A stretch of 64,000 nucleotides of DNA from NCBI GenBank assembly GCA_963205315.1, contig CAUJIO010000056.1:1-64000 (forward strand), in the 5' to 3' direction. Origin of the DNA: Pseudomonadota bacterium. GTDB taxonomy: Bacteria > Pseudomonadota > Alphaproteobacteria > Rhizobiales > Aestuariivirgaceae. This document shows, in pieces, positions 27,598 to 36,104 of this stretch. The notes below the pieces were generated by a model, which saw only the letters and a program-made list of their open reading frames with translations, made no database searches and was not told the DNA's origin. How positions within the stretch are numbered: position 1 is the first letter of the stretch; each line of letters opens with the position of its first letter. The translations under genes and the position numbers were made by a program.

Positions 27598-29745
27598 ATG
27601 GCCGTCGGTGTCGTGACGAAGTACAGTGTAAAGGGCATGGATTGCGCATCCTGCGCAACCAAAATTGAAACCGCCGTGAAGCGCATAGATGGCGCCACGG
27701 GCATAAAGGTTGGACTCCACACGGAGACACTGTCAGTCAATCTTGCTGATGAAGAGGCTGGCGCCAAGGTTGAGAAAGCGGTTCGCGATCTCGGTTACAA
27801 CATTGCACCGCTAGGTGCACCTGGGCAAGCAGGGGCAAAAGGCACTGCGGGCGATGATGACCATGGCGATCACCCAGATCACGCCAAGCCTATTGAGGGG
27901 GCATGGTGGGAGTCCAGCAAAGGCATTCTTGTCATCGCCACTGGCGTGATGATCGCGCTGGCCTACGTCGAGCGCAACCTGCTCCCCTATGGATCGCAAT
28001 TTGTCTTTCTCGCAGCTGCCGCAGTCGGAACATATCCCGTTGCGAAGCGGGCGCTCAGCGCTTTGCGGACCGGATCGTTCTTCACCATCGAAATGCTGAT
28101 GACCATCGCGGTTGTTGGCGCGCTTGTCATCCAGGCCACTGAAGAAGCTGCATTGGTGGTCTTTCTATTTGCAGTGGGTGAGCTGCTGGAAGGAATTGCA
28201 GCCGGAAGGGCGCGATCCGGGATCAAGGCTTTAGCTCAGATCGCACCAAAGACAGCCATGCTGGAGACCGAGAACGGATTGGTTGAAACGCCAATCGAGA
28301 GAATTGCAATCGGATCGATTGTCGTTGTCCGTCCCGGTGACCGCGTGCCGGCAGATGGAATAATCGCATCGGGCACCTCTTCGGTCGATGAATCCGCCCT
28401 GACCGGTGAATCCATGCCCAAGACCAAGGAGGAAGGTGACATCGTGTTGGCGGGTTCGATCAACACCGAGGCCGTGTTGCGCGTTAAGGTTGAGAAGCCT
28501 GCCGCGGACAATCTGATCTCCCGCGTGGTCCGGCTTGTCGAAGAGGCTGCCGACTCAAAGGCGCCAGCGCAGCGGTTTATCGACCAATTCGCGCGCTGGT
28601 ATATGCCGATGATCTGTCTGGTTGCCATTGCAGTTGCCATAGGGCCACCCATCCTGTGGCAGCAACCGTGGGATACCTGGATATATCGGGCTTTGGCATT
28701 ATTATTGATTGGTTGTCCCTGTGCATTGGTGATTTCAACCCCTGCGTCGATTGCCTCGGCCCTTGCGGCGGGGGCACGGCATGGGCTGCTGGTCAAGGGC
28801 GGTGGAGTCCTAGAGTCCATTGGAAAGGTCAAGCACATCGCCTTCGACAAGACGGGTACGCTCACCGAGGGCAAGCCGAAGGTGACCGATGTTGTGCTTC
28901 TCGGCTCAGCTTCCGTTGGCGACCTGTTACGCCTCGCTGCAGCAGTAGAGTCGGGTTCTTCCCATCCGCTCGCAACGGCCATTATTGCAGAAGCGAATGC
29001 GCGAAACATCGCCTTCCAGCCTGGCGGATCACAGGCCATGCCGGGCAAGGGGATTGCTGGACGAACCGAGGGTCAGATGATCACGATCGGGGCAGCAGCC
29101 CGGCTCAACGTGACTGACCAGAACGTATTGGAGCAAGCCTCCAAGCTTGAGGGTGAAGGCAAGAGTGTGTCGGTTGTGCTATCTGGCAAGCAGCCCATCG
29201 GCCTCATCGCACTTCGCGACGAGCCGCGCGCCGATGCCATTGCCGGAATCAAACTCATCAGGGCGCTCGGCGTTGTGCCAATCATGCTCACCGGCGACAA
29301 TCGCGCCAACGCCGAAGCTGTTGGCAAGATCGTCGGGATGGAGGTTCGCGCCGAGCTTCTGCCCGAAGACAAGCTGGCGATAATCAAGCAGATGAGCAGC
29401 AACGGCGGAGGCATCGCCAAAGTAGGCGACGGCATCAACGACGCTCCTGCACTCGCGGCTGCTACCGTGGGTATCGCAATGGGGTCTGGCACCGACATGG
29501 CGCTCGAAGCCGCTGATGCTGCCGTTCTCAACAACAAGGTGACCGACGTTGCCGACTTGATCAAGCTGTCACGGCGGACCATGACGGTCGTTCGGCAGAA
29601 CGTGGCAATTGCGCTGGGCCTCAAGGCAGTGTTTCTGGTGACGACTGTGATTGGCTTGACCGGATTGTGGATCGCCATCCTCGCCGACACAGGAGCAACT
29701 GTCCTGGTTACGGCCAACGCGCTCCGGTTGCTGAGGAAGATTTGA
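27598..29745 (+). CDS. zntA: heavy-metal P1B-type ATPase, ZntA-like
   Basis: 715 residues, inner-membrane ATP-driven exporter. One HMA domain (GMDCASCATKIETAV), a His/Asp-rich linker (DDDHGDHPDHA), eight predicted membrane helices, CPC in helix 6 (about residues 372-374, GCPCALVIS), phosphorylated D417 in DKTGTLTEG and hinge [10 protein letters not shown]. The last helix ends DTGATVLVTANALRLL, the pattern of Zn/Cd/Pb exporters rather than copper ATPases. It fits the ZntR/PbrR-like regulator upstream. A broken second copy lies at 34240. Confidence 0.94.
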   Translation: MAVGVVTKYSVKGMDCASCATKIETAVKRIDGATGIKVGLHTETLSVNLADEEAGAKVEKAVRDLGYNIAPLGAPGQAGAKGTAGDDDHGDHPDHAKPIEGAWWESSKGILVIATGVMIALAYVERNLLPYGSQFVFLAAAAVGTYPVAKRALSALRTGSFFTIEMLMTIAVVGALVIQATEEAALVVFLFAVGELLEGIAAGRARSGIKALAQIAPKTAMLETENGLVETPIERIAIGSIVVVRPGDRVPADGIIASGTSSVDESALTGESMPKTKEEGDIVLAGSINTEAVLRVKVEKPAADNLISRVVRLVEEAADSKAPAQRFIDQFARWYMPMICLVAIAVAIGPPILWQQPWDTWIYRALALLLIGCPCALVISTPASIASALAAGARHGLLVKGGGVLESIGKVKHIAFDKTGTLTEGKPKVTDVVLLGSASVGDLLRLAAAVESGSSHPLATAIIAEANARNIAFQPGGSQAMPGKGIAGRTEGQMITIGAAARLNVTDQNVLEQASKLEGEGKSVSVVLSGKQPIGLIALRDEPRADAIAGIKLIRALGVVPIMLTGDNRANAEAVGKIVGMEVRAELLPEDKLAIIKQMSSNGGGIAKVGDGINDAPALAAATVGIAMGSGTDMALEAADAAVLNNKVTDVADLIKLSRRTMTVVRQNVAIALGLKAVFLVTTVIGLTGLWIAILADTGATVLVTANALRLLRKI

Positions 29746-30276
29746 GTGGTGCGTGTGGTGTCGTTCAAGATAGTTCTTGCCACTGCATCTGCGATGCTCT
29801 TCGGAATCGCAGCGAGCTATGCGGCCTCCGCTGAAACCAAGACGGGAGGTCCGTGGAAGCTTGGCGAGGTCGTTGTGGAACAGGCGTGGGCTCGCGTCAC
29901 GCCGGGAGGCTCCAGGACGGGTGCAATCTATCTCATCATTCACAACAAATCGACAACTGACGATTTGTTACTGGCAGTCGATAGCAGCGCAGCCAAGACG
30001 ACGGCTATTCATGAAAGCCGCATTGTCGACGGTGTGGCGACCATGGAGCCTTTGCCAATTGGACTTCCCATGCCGAGCCACGGAGAGGTCGTAATGCGGC
30101 CCGGCGCCATGCACATCATGCTGACGGGGCTTTCGAGCGCCCTTAAGGTAGGAGGGATGCTACCGGTGCGGATGGTCTTTCAGGAGGCCGGTTCGCTTGA
30201 TTTTGAAGTGCCTATCCTGCTCTTCAACACGGATGATCCGGTAGTGAAACATTCTGGTCATGGAACAAACCCGTGA
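29746..30276 (+). CDS. PCu(A)C periplasmic copper chaperone
   Basis: 176 residues: signal peptide, then a PCu(A)C (DUF461) domain with AWARVTPGGSRTGAIYLIIHN and the Met/His copper site made of IHES, TMEPLPIGLPM, SHG and GAMHIML. Delivers Cu(I) to cytochrome oxidase CuA/CuB centres together with SCO. GTG start immediately after the zntA stop; overlaps the SCO gene by 4 bp, so the two are translated together, which is the usual PCu(A)C–SCO pairing. Confidence 0.92.
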   Translation: MVRVVSFKIVLATASAMLFGIAASYAASAETKTGGPWKLGEVVVEQAWARVTPGGSRTGAIYLIIHNKSTTDDLLLAVDSSAAKTTAIHESRIVDGVATMEPLPIGLPMPSHGEVVMRPGAMHIMLTGLSSALKVGGMLPVRMVFQEAGSLDFEVPILLFNTDDPVVKHSGHGTNP

Positions 30277-30860
30277 AGAAGGTTCGAATTGCGGCATGGC
30301 TGGTTGTTGCGTTTGTTCTTGGAATTATTGCTTGGCCGCTCACCGCTCTTCTTCTCCATGAAGAAGAGAAATTTGATGCGCTGTTCATCGGTGTTCCCTT
30401 TGCCATGACGGATCGAAATGGAAGGGCGGTGACGGAGAAAGACTACGCAGGCAAAGCCAAAGCCATTTTCTTCGGGTTCACTTTCTGCATTGACGTTTGC
30501 CCAACAACTCTGGCACGGCTCACCGTGTTGATGGAGAAGCTCGGCCCGGACGCTGAAAAACTGCAAGTCATCCTCGTCAGTGTTGACCCGGAGCGTGATA
30601 CACCGGAAGTTCTGAAAACGTATCTGGCTGCTTTCGATCCACGCATGACCGGTCTGACAGGCTCACCAGAGCAATTGGCGGCGTTCGCCAAGTCCTATCG
30701 GGTCTTCTACGAGAGGATCCCGAGACCAGATGGCAACTACACCCTGAACCATTCGGCTGGCATTTATCTGTTCAAGGCTAGTGGCGAATTCCAGGGGACG
30801 GTTAATGCTCACGAATCTGATGAAACCGCAATCCTGAAACTAAAGCTCGTCGTCAACTAG
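30273..30860 (+). CDS. SCO1/SenC family copper chaperone
   Basis: 195 residues with one N-terminal membrane anchor and a thioredoxin-like SCO domain. Copper ligands C72 and C76 (FCIDVCPTTL) and H160 (LNHSAGIYLF) are all present. Acts in CuA assembly of cytochrome oxidase, or as a periplasmic thiol redox protein. GTG start overlaps the PCu(A)C stop. Confidence 0.93.
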   Translation: MKKVRIAAWLVVAFVLGIIAWPLTALLLHEEEKFDALFIGVPFAMTDRNGRAVTEKDYAGKAKAIFFGFTFCIDVCPTTLARLTVLMEKLGPDAEKLQVILVSVDPERDTPEVLKTYLAAFDPRMTGLTGSPEQLAAFAKSYRVFYERIPRPDGNYTLNHSAGIYLFKASGEFQGTVNAHESDETAILKLKLVVN

Positions 30861-30897
30861 GCAAATTCCTGGGCTTTTTCACCAACGCCACATTTGG

Positions 30898-31305
30898 TTA
30901 ATGGACGATTGTCACTGGACAAGCTGATTTCTTGAGCACCTCATTCGATACCGAGCCGAGGACAAAGGCCTTGATGCTCCCCACGCCGGAAGCTCCCATG
31001 ACAATCAGCCCTGCCTCTGTTTTGAGGGCTATTTCAACGATCGTGTAAGCCACGTCCCGTGATCTTTCCTCGATGATTTCTGTCGCAGGATTGTCCCCTG
31101 CAGCGACAACCTCTAACGCCAGCGTCCTGATCTCCCGCACCTCCTCGTCGCTCCAGACCTCCGGAACATCATGGCGACCCACGACGAATTGCCTCACAAG
31201 CAGGATCTTGAGTTCTGCGCCCAGCCCTTTTGCCAGTTTCGCGGCAAGTTCGAGGGCCCTGTAAGACGCTTTTGATCCATCAATTGCCGTGAGAATGCGT
31301 TTCAT
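30898..31305 (-). CDS. universal stress protein
   Basis: 135 residues of the UspA fold: MKRILTAIDGSKASYRALELAAKLA at the N terminus and the ATP-binding GASGVGSIKAFVLGSVSNEVLKKSACPV at the C terminus. Cytoplasmic; role in stress survival. Transcribed away from the APC permease that begins 31 bp upstream. Confidence 0.93.
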   Translation of the reverse strand: MKRILTAIDGSKASYRALELAAKLAKGLGAELKILLVRQFVVGRHDVPEVWSDEEVREIRTLALEVVAAGDNPATEIIEERSRDVAYTIVEIALKTEAGLIVMGASGVGSIKAFVLGSVSNEVLKKSACPVTIVH

Positions 31306-31335
31306 GTCAGTTTGAACTCCCGCCTTGAGGTATAG

Positions 31336-32562
31336 ATGAACGATTCCCAGCCAAACCAGCTGAAACGAGTATTATCACTGCCGCTTGTGGTTCTCTATGG
31401 GCTTGGGATCACCATCGGGGCAGGCATCTACGTGCTAGTTGGAGAAACAGCCGCGCGGGCCGGCATGCTCGCACCTTTGGCATTCATACTGGCTGCGATT
31501 GTGATGCTGTTTCCGGCGCTGTGTTTTGCCGAATTGTCCGGGCGCTTTCCATTCGCGTCAGGCGCGGCGCAGTACGTCGAGGAGAGTTTTGGCAAGAGAA
31601 TGCTGGGTCTTGGCATTGGCCTGCTGGTGATGGCTGCCGGGCTGATTGCTGCCAGCACGATTTCCCTTGGATCCGTCCGCTATCTCAGTTCGCTGGTTGA
31701 TTTGCCCGCAAGCTTGCTGCTGGTCGCAGTGGTGTCGCTGATGGGGTTTATTTGCACCTGGGGCATCAAAGAGTCGGTGATTTTTGCCAGTATTATGACG
31801 CTCCTCGAAATCAGCGGTCTATTCGCGGTGATTGTCGGAGGATTCATATTCGATTACGATCTCTTGACGCATGTTAATCGGCTCTTGCCGCCATCTTGGT
31901 CGGCTGCAGTATTGACGAGTATCCTGCAGGCAAGCTTGCTGGCATTCTTCGCGTTCATCGGTTTTGAGGGTATTTCCAATATCGCGGAGGAAACGCTCGA
32001 TCCACGACGGACATTGCCGCGCGCCATCATATTCACCTTGGCATTCAGCACGGTGATCTATGTGCTGGTTGTCAGCATAGCGCTCCTGACGGTGGGGCCT
32101 GAAGAACTTTCAACACAACAGGCGCCCTTGTCGCATTTATTTCAGCAGACAACTAGTCTCCCCGCTTCAATCATATCGTTGATCGCCGTCGTGGCGACAC
32201 TCAACGGCGTTATCGTTCAGATCATCATGGTCTCGCGGTTGGCTTATGGTTTAAGCTCGCGAGGCCTGCTGCCAGAGTTCTTGCGCCAGGTCCATCCGCG
32301 CCGGAAGACGCCTGTCCTCGCGATCCTGCTGGCGACTGCACTCATCCTTTTACTAACGCTTTCTTTGCCGGTTGTGGTGCTTGCCGAATGGACTTCGCGG
32401 ATCATCCTGTTCGTGTTCATGATCGTCTGCCTGGCACTGCTGCGCTTGAAGGTGAAACGGATAGAACCGCCAGCTGGAAACTTTCGCGTCAATCCGGCAA
32501 TCCCTGCCCTGGGTGGCGTCCTGTGTGGCTTTCTGCTGATTGCCGATTTCATCTGGGGGTAG
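31336..32562 (+). CDS. APC-superfamily amino acid permease
   Basis: 408 residues, about 11 membrane helices. The N terminus has LPLVVLYGLGITIGAGIYVLVGE, the substrate-binding unwound helix of APC transporters, and helix 6 has FFAFIGFEGISNIAEETLDPRR. Substrate unknown. It diverges from the universal stress protein gene. The C terminus is shorter than the usual 12-helix permease. Confidence 0.9.
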   Translation: MNDSQPNQLKRVLSLPLVVLYGLGITIGAGIYVLVGETAARAGMLAPLAFILAAIVMLFPALCFAELSGRFPFASGAAQYVEESFGKRMLGLGIGLLVMAAGLIAASTISLGSVRYLSSLVDLPASLLLVAVVSLMGFICTWGIKESVIFASIMTLLEISGLFAVIVGGFIFDYDLLTHVNRLLPPSWSAAVLTSILQASLLAFFAFIGFEGISNIAEETLDPRRTLPRAIIFTLAFSTVIYVLVVSIALLTVGPEELSTQQAPLSHLFQQTTSLPASIISLIAVVATLNGVIVQIIMVSRLAYGLSSRGLLPEFLRQVHPRRKTPVLAILLATALILLLTLSLPVVVLAEWTSRIILFVFMIVCLALLRLKVKRIEPPAGNFRVNPAIPALGGVLCGFLLIADFIWG

Positions 32563-32619
32563 TGTTGTGCGTCAAGAGACCTGTTTGTTGCTCGGAAATG
32601 GAAGTGAGAGGCCTTAGCA

Positions 32620-33180
32620 GTGCCAGAACCGCCTCACGTCATTGAAGTTCACCTCAGAACAGCCGAGCAGCTTTACAATTCGCTCGATCCGTCGCCCTTC
32701 CACGAGCGCGATCTCGACGACAATGCCGAACGCTACATCGTTGGCTGGGCCCGCGAGGCGAAAAATTCTGCAAGTATGCAACTCATTGTCACCTTGCCGG
32801 ACGTGGCACGCCAAGCTGAAGCCGCACAGCGCATTCCTGATTCTATCCACAACCATTTCAGCTATCGCGCGCTCCAATCGAAGCAAGATCTCCACGAGCT
32901 TCTGCGCATCGGGCGGCGGTCCCTTGCAATTGGTATTGTTATTCTGGTGCTGTGTTTCGGCGCAATCCGCTATCTCAGCCTTGTGACCGAGCAGACGACG
33001 GCTATTAGACTGATCGAAGAGAGCTTTCTGATCCTGGGGTGGGTGGCAAACTGGCGGCCATTGGAGATCTTCTTGTACGACTGGTGGCCAATCCGCCGGA
33101 AGACTGTGCTGTTTGAGCATTTGGCCGCAATGCCAGTGGAAGTTCGCACCGCATCAGAACGAGTTCCGTCGATCCCTTGA
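32620..33180 (+). CDS. membrane protein of unknown function
   Basis: 186 residues starting at a GTG. An N-terminal soluble part (HVIEVHLRTAEQLYNSLDPSPF, then ERYIVGWAREAK) precedes a central hydrophobic segment (about residues 104-120) and a Trp-rich region WRPLEIFLYDWWPIRRK. I recognise no family. It may be co-transcribed with the permease 57 bp upstream. Confidence 0.7.
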   Translation: MPEPPHVIEVHLRTAEQLYNSLDPSPFHERDLDDNAERYIVGWAREAKNSASMQLIVTLPDVARQAEAAQRIPDSIHNHFSYRALQSKQDLHELLRIGRRSLAIGIVILVLCFGAIRYLSLVTEQTTAIRLIEESFLILGWVANWRPLEIFLYDWWPIRRKTVLFEHLAAMPVEVRTASERVPSIP

Positions 33181-33239
33181 CTGCAAAAATGGAGCGCGGG
33201 CTGCAGATGGAAAGGTCGAACTCGAAACAGGTGGAAATC

Positions 33240-34127
33240 TTATAGTACCACGACGCCGGAATGCTTGGCCTTGTTCTCTGGTTCAACGTGGATGGTGACC
33301 ATGGCGTCTGGCACTTTCGCCTTCAGTTTGCTCTCGATGCGATCACAGATATCGTGAGCTTCGACTACCAAAATATGTCCCGGCACCACAAGGTGGAAAT
33401 CGATGAAGGTCACCTTCCCCGCGTGGCGCGTCCGCACGTCGTGCGCCTCGAGGGCACCGACCGCTTCGATGGCAATGACCTCGCGAATTTTCTTAAGGTC
33501 TTCGATGGGGACGGATTCGTCCATCAGCCCGCTGAGTGAGGTCTTCATCACCTTCCAGCCTGACCACAGGATGTTGAAGGCCACAAGCCCGGCAAGGGCC
33601 GGGTCAAGGATAGCCCAACCCGTCTCGATGGCCAGCAGCACTCCGAACGTCACGCCGATAGAGGAAACCACATCGGACAGCAGGTGATGACCGTCTGCAA
33701 CAAGGGCAGGGGAACGATGACGGCGGCCCTGTGTGATGAGTATCCAGCACCAGACGCCGTTGATGACACTGGCGGCGCCGTTGACCAGCAGGCCCTGCAG
33801 GGGCGCATCGAGGATACGTGGCGCCATGACGCCCTTGTAGGCCTCATTCATGATGAGGAGTGCGGCCACAATAATCATCACGCCTTCAAGGACGGCACTA
33901 AAGAACTCGGCCTTGTGGTGTCCGTATGGGTGGTTGTCATCGGCGGGGCGGGTCGCAATTTGGATGGCAATGAGGGCCGCAATTGCCGTTGCCACGTTCA
34001 CGGTGCTTTCAAGGGCATCGGAGAGTAGAGCAATCGAGCCCGTCATCTTCCACGCGAGTGCCTTCAAGGCCAGAACAACAACGCCGACGACGAGACTACC
34101 AATTGCAAGCTTGAGCGTGGTCGTCAC
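33240..34127 (-). CDS. cation diffusion facilitator (CzcD/FieF-like)
   Basis: 295 residues with six membrane helices and a cytoplasmic tail. Metal-site motifs are in helix 2 (LLSDALESTVN) and helix 5 (ADGHHLLSDVVSS); a PYGHHKAE loop lies between. The tail has the ferredoxin-like CDF dimer domain (THAGKVTFIDFHLVVPG). Exports Zn, Fe, Mn or similar divalent ions by proton exchange. Convergent with the hypothetical gene at 32620. Confidence 0.92.
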   Translation of the reverse strand: MTTTLKLAIGSLVVGVVVLALKALAWKMTGSIALLSDALESTVNVATAIAALIAIQIATRPADDNHPYGHHKAEFFSAVLEGVMIIVAALLIMNEAYKGVMAPRILDAPLQGLLVNGAASVINGVWCWILITQGRRHRSPALVADGHHLLSDVVSSIGVTFGVLLAIETGWAILDPALAGLVAFNILWSGWKVMKTSLSGLMDESVPIEDLKKIREVIAIEAVGALEAHDVRTRHAGKVTFIDFHLVVPGHILVVEAHDICDRIESKLKAKVPDAMVTIHVEPENKAKHSGVVVL

Positions 34128-34239
34128 AATGGTTTGTCCTCAGTTGTTATCGCGCTGCTACAGCATGCTCCTAGATGCATTGCCGAGAGTTCTGTCTGTC
34201 GCATGCCATAAAAGGTCAGGCATCAGAAAGCGCTCTGAA

Positions 34240-34814
34240 ATGACTGTCGTGGTGCGCGAAGGGTTTATCGCGCTTCGCGATGAGCCGCGTGCTGATGCCA
34301 TTGCTGGAATCCGCGAGATCAAGTCTCTCGGCGTGACACCGATCATGCTGACAGACGACTACCGCGCCACTGCCGACGCCGTGGGCAAGATCGTAGGTAT
34401 GGAGGTCCGGGCCGAGCTCCTGCCAGAGAACAAGCTTGAGATCATAAAGCAGCTTAACGGCAATTCTGGCGGCTTCTCCAAGGTGGGTGACGACATCAAC
34501 GATGCTCCAGCTCTGGCGGCTGCGACCGTTTGCATCGCCATGGGTTCCGGGACGGACGTGGCGCTTGAGGCAGCGGATGCTGCAGTTCTCAACAACCGGA
34601 TCACTGATGTTGCAGACCTGATCCGGCTGTCGCGCCGCACCATGGCGGCGATCTCTCAGAACGTCGCGCTGGCGCTGGGGCTTAAGGCCATCTTCCTGGT
34701 GACAACAGTGGTGGGTGCAACCGGGCTCTGGATGCCATCCTTGCAGATACTGGCGCCACGGTGCTCGTCACTGCAAACGCCCTCAGATTGCTAAAGAGTA
34801 TACAAACGAAGTAA
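34240..34814 (+). pseudogene. truncated, frameshifted copy of zntA
   Basis: Reads as the C-terminal third of a ZntA-type ATPase, closely similar to the copy at 27598 (shared FIALRDEPRADAIAGI, VGMEVRAELLPE, AADAAVLNN). The HMA domain, CPC helix and DKTG site are missing. Key motifs are decayed: MLTGDNR has become MLTDDYR and GDGIND has become GDDIND. Near 34731 one base is missing, but the next frame continues AILADTGATVLVTANALRLL to TAA at 34814. A non-functional duplicate. Confidence 0.9.
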
Positions 34815-34971
34815 AGGTTATACGCACTTGTTGTGCTCGGGAATGGCGGTAATTTTTCGTGGATCAGAACTTACTAAGTGTTTGCGACTGTCCTTGCGGT
34901 TTTATGGCAAGCTTCTGCCGCCCTCCCGAGGGGCAAAGCAGAAGCTCTGATTGTAGCGTCGGCTCGGACAG

Positions 34972-35358
34972 TCAGATCGCGGAAACTGCCTTAGCTAACA
35001 GCTCACGTACTTGGCCTGCGACCGCATGCAGAGCCGAATTGTTGATCGCCTGCATCGAGGCCTCTGGATCAATCGCGCTGACCTCGACTCCGCCCGTCAC
35101 CTCGCGCAGGATGACGTTACACGGCAACATCGCGCCAACGCGCGGTTCCAATCCGATAGCCTGATGCGCCATTTTCGGATTACATGCCCCAAGAATGCGG
35201 TAGCGCGGCATATCCACATCCAGCTTCTTCTTCATCGTCGCCTTCACGTCGATTTCGGTAAGAACGCCAAATCCGTGCGCTGCCAGAGCCGCACGGGTGC
35301 GGCCGTCAACCGTTTCAAAATCCGTATCCGCGATCAGGCGGTTAATTGTGTAATCCAT
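34972..35358 (-). CDS. DUF302 domain protein
   Basis: 128 residues from MDYTINRLIADTDFE (start at 35358, upstream GGTGAACC). DUF302 pattern: ARAALAAHGFGVLTEIDVKATMKKKL with FRILGACNPKMAH-type strand and GAMLPCNVILRE. Small cytoplasmic proteins of unknown role often found with metal-resistance genes. The gene is 16 bp downstream of a 38-residue membrane protein on the same strand. Confidence 0.88.
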   Translation of the reverse strand: MDYTINRLIADTDFETVDGRTRAALAAHGFGVLTEIDVKATMKKKLDVDMPRYRILGACNPKMAHQAIGLEPRVGAMLPCNVILREVTGGVEVSAIDPEASMQAINNSALHAVAGQVRELLAKAVSAI

Positions 35359-35374
35359 TGGTTCACCCTTCATT

Positions 35375-35491
35375 CTATTTGCGCAAGTATTTGACCAGCG
35401 CTGCGATGGCGAGGCCGACCAGAACAAGGATGACAATTATCCAGAGCCAGCCGAATCCCATGCCAAAACCCATACCATAGTCGTTCATCAT
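35375..35491 (-). CDS. 38-residue single-span membrane protein
   Basis: A short frame with an excellent ribosome site (AGGAG, 6-base spacing) encodes a Gly/Met-rich start (MMNDYGMGFGMGFG) and one helix (WLWIIVILVLVGLAIAALV) ending KYLRK. Such tiny proteins are common beside copper genes. It is too short for a family call, but the position, ribosome site and clean helix support a real gene coupled to the DUF302 gene. Confidence 0.6.
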   Translation of the reverse strand: MMNDYGMGFGMGFGWLWIIVILVLVGLAIAALVKYLRK

Positions 35492-35519
35492 CGGTTTCTC
35501 CTGATTTGTGACGGCGTAG

Positions 35520-35555
35520 TCTCCGCCAACCGGCGCTAGGCCCGGTTGGCGGAGA
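35520..35555. terminator. 14-bp perfect hairpin
   Basis: TCTCCGCCAACCGG and CCGGTTGGCGGAGA pair perfectly around an 8-nt loop. On the minus strand it lies 12 bases after the stop of the truncated frame at 35568, so it is probably the terminator of the gene that once stood there. No T run follows. Confidence 0.55.
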
Positions 35556-35567
35556 CTAAAGCGCGTG

Positions 35568-35624
35568 TCAGTTGTCGCCCATCATGTCCTTACCCATGTT
35601 CGGCATGCCATCCTGCCACGGCCC
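35568..35624 (-). pseudogene. 3' stump of a Met-rich small protein
   Basis: The last 18 codons plus stop of a minus-strand reading frame (ending MPNMGKDMMGDN) directly precede the hairpin at 35520-35555; the upstream part is replaced by unrelated sequence. The Met/Asp-rich tail resembles small copper-island proteins. Probably the tail of a gene cut by a rearrangement. Confidence 0.4.
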
Positions 35625-35648
35625 TGCGCGATTATAACGGCACTGTGA

Positions 35649-35885
35649 ACCCGGTCGGTCTTTTCGACCTGGAACGGAACATCCGCCCCCGTTGGTCGCG
35701 CCTACAAAGAACTCATCGAGCAGTGGCGAGAGTTACTGCCGGCACAAAGCTTCTGCCTGATCGTCCCGATCACCCTGCCGAGAGAGTACGATGACATTGC
35801 GGTGACCCGCCGGCGTGAATGGATGCGCCAGTTCATGGCACGTCACGCCAATCCGCGATATTCGTCGTCGACACTCAAGAGGTGA
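35649..35885 (+). pseudogene. 3' fragment of an unidentified gene
   Basis: An open frame without a start reads AYKELIEQWRELLPAQSF, then LIVPITLPREYDDIAVT and a basic end (RRREWMRQFMARH) before TGA. Composition is protein-like, but I do not recognise it. Together with the opposite-strand stump at 35568 it marks a rearrangement junction near 35630. The 219 bp that follow to the end of pps hold nothing I can support. Confidence 0.4.
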
Positions 35886-36104
35886 TTCCCTGCGCATCAA
35901 TGCTGGTGATTGTTAGACAATCGAGAATTACTGTGACTTTCGGCCAGCGTGTAAAACAACCTGGTTTGCCAGCGCTCCGATGTGACCGAACGCTAAGCGA
36001 CTTTTCAGTAACAGGACTTCTTCTGCTCCGGCTGTCCGCGAAAAGTGGCAAGGTTCGAAAAGGCGCAGCGATTTCCGGAATTCAGCGACTGGACCGGTGC
36101 AGTT

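Noticed and set aside
33850-34239. Long plus-strand frame running into the zntA fragment
   Set aside because: This part is antisense to the CDF gene; only the portion from 34240 shows real similarity.
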